DNA of 7,977 nucleotides from an uncultured Lachnospiraceae bacterium (GTDB lineage Bacteria; Bacillota; Clostridia; Lachnospirales; Lachnospiraceae): assembly GCA_947382415.1 (NCBI GenBank), contig CANCYO010000098.1:1-7977 (forward strand), written 5' to 3'. Position 1 is the first letter of the stretch, and every line of letters begins with the position of its first letter. Shown here piece by piece: positions 7,357 to 7,977 of this stretch. A model generated the notes under the pieces. It was not told the DNA's origin, ran no database searches, and saw nothing but the letters and a program-made list of their open reading frames with translations. A program made the position numbers and the translations under genes.

Positions 7357-7977
7357 ATGAAGCAGATAGCAGGACTTGCTGTTTTGGCGGTTTTCTATGG
7401 TATCTATATAGGGAAAATGCTCTTGCAAAAGCGCAAAGGCATCCGGACGGATCAGATTGCCCGGGGAAAACGCCGTGATCGTGCCTTTTATGTGGAAGTG
7501 ATTCTGAAATTTGCTACCTATTCTGTGGTGGCAGTGGAGCTGATTAGTATTGTTTTGGCAAAATCGTGTTTGCCAGAGGGATTTGCTGTGGCAGGATGTA
7601 TTCTGGGGGTGATTGGGGATGGCGTTTTTGCCATGGCGGTGGTTACGATGCGGGATAGCTGGAGAGCAGGGCTGGCGGAGGATGATAAGACAGACATGAT
7701 CACAGACGGCATTTATCAGTTCAGCAGGAATCCAGCTTTTTTAGGTTTTGACATGGTATATCTGGGGATATTACTGATGTTTTTTAACTGGATATTGCTG
7801 CTGTTTTCCGTATTTGCAGCGGTGATGCTGCACCTTCAGATTTTACAGGAAGAGAAGTATTTACAAAATGTGTTTGGTCCGGAATATGCGGCATACAGGA
7901 AGCATGTGTACAGATATGCGGGAAGAAAAGCAAAGAAAAGCAAAGAAAAGCAAAGAAAAGCAAAGAAAAGCAAAGAA
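7357..7977 (+). CDS. ICMT/PEMT-like membrane methyltransferase, 3' end missing
   Basis: Open reading frame of at least 207 codons that runs off the window. It is probably an integral membrane methyltransferase of the isoprenylcysteine carboxyl methyltransferase / phospholipid methyltransferase-like superfamily, which uses S-adenosylmethionine; the substrate cannot be told. Hydrophobic segments lie at about 3-20, 45-68, 73-96 and 130-160. The family pattern appears as DGIYQFSRNPAFLGF (117-131, matching the usual GxYxxxRxPxYxG) and then LQEEKYLQNVFGPEYAAYRKHV (163-184), written here as the E165/E166, FG and Y-x2-Y positions of the SAM-binding end. The tail from residue 190 is a lysine-rich AKKSKEKQRK repeat. 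The start is 10 bases after the previous stop. The ATG lacks a well-spaced Shine-Dalgarno and may depend on coupling. No in-frame start exists upstream, since a stop lies at 7327. Nothing links it to the DNA-processing genes, so it may be flanking host DNA. Confidence 0.8.
   Translation, partial: MKQIAGLAVLAVFYGIYIGKMLLQKRKGIRTDQIARGKRRDRAFYVEVILKFATYSVVAVELISIVLAKSCLPEGFAVAGCILGVIGDGVFAMAVVTMRDSWRAGLAEDDKTDMITDGIYQFSRNPAFLGFDMVYLGILLMFFNWILLLFSVFAAVMLHLQILQEEKYLQNVFGPEYAAYRKHVYRYAGRKAKKSKEKQRKAKKSKE
7923..7977 (+). repeat. 10-bp tandem repeat at the end of the methyltransferase gene
   Basis: About 5.5 near-perfect copies of caaagaaaag run to the last base of the window, so the true length is unknown. 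Ten is not a multiple of three: the protein repeats every 30 bases as AKKSKEKQRK, and gain or loss of one unit would shift the reading frame. It may be a slippage-prone simple repeat, or the place where an assembly stopped. Confidence 0.85.

Noticed and set aside
7518..7712. 64-codon reading frame on the - strand
   Set aside because: It is antisense to the methyltransferase, whose + strand frame matches a known family, and has no support of its own.

Overview
The window looks like chromosomal or island DNA from a low-to-mid GC Firmicute, most likely a clostridial (Lachnospiraceae-type) gut bacterium. This rests on overall codon use (many AGA/AGG and CGG codons beside AT-rich wobble), on AAGG-type ribosome binding sites, and on the RecQ variant with a clostridial-style C-terminal extension. 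It is inferred from style, not from a marker gene. No RNA gene, CRISPR array or insertion sequence was seen.

All four genes lie on the + strand and are tightly packed. (1) 90-3482 is a large UvrD/helicase IV-like SF1 helicase with a restriction-endonuclease-like insertion, two four-cysteine zinc ribbons and a C-terminal winged-helix module resembling the RQC domain of RecQ. (2) 3529-5979 is a RecQ helicase with the complete helicase, zinc, RQC and HRDC layout plus about 200 extra residues ending in a Myb/HTH-like DNA-binding motif. (3) 6048-7346 is an AT-rich gene for a compact ABC-type ATPase fused to a Schlafen AlbA_2-like domain. (4) 7357 to the window end is a 3'-incomplete membrane methyltransferase of the ICMT/PEMT-like family; its lysine-rich tail is encoded by a 10-bp tandem repeat that runs off the window. 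The gaps between genes are 46, 68 and 10 bases, and no terminator was seen between them.

The first three genes look like one DNA-processing unit. Two helicases of different superfamilies share an RQC-type module, one carries a possible nuclease, and they are followed by an ABC ATPase joined to a domain whose eukaryotic relatives include tRNA/rRNA endonucleases. By analogy with Gabija (ATPase-nuclease plus UvrD-like helicase) and with PrrC/RloC (ABC ATPase-guarded anticodon nucleases), this could be an anti-phage or DNA-damage-response system. That role is inference; a plain repair operon with an unrelated or newly acquired third gene remains possible. The fourth gene has no obvious link to DNA metabolism and may be flanking host DNA.
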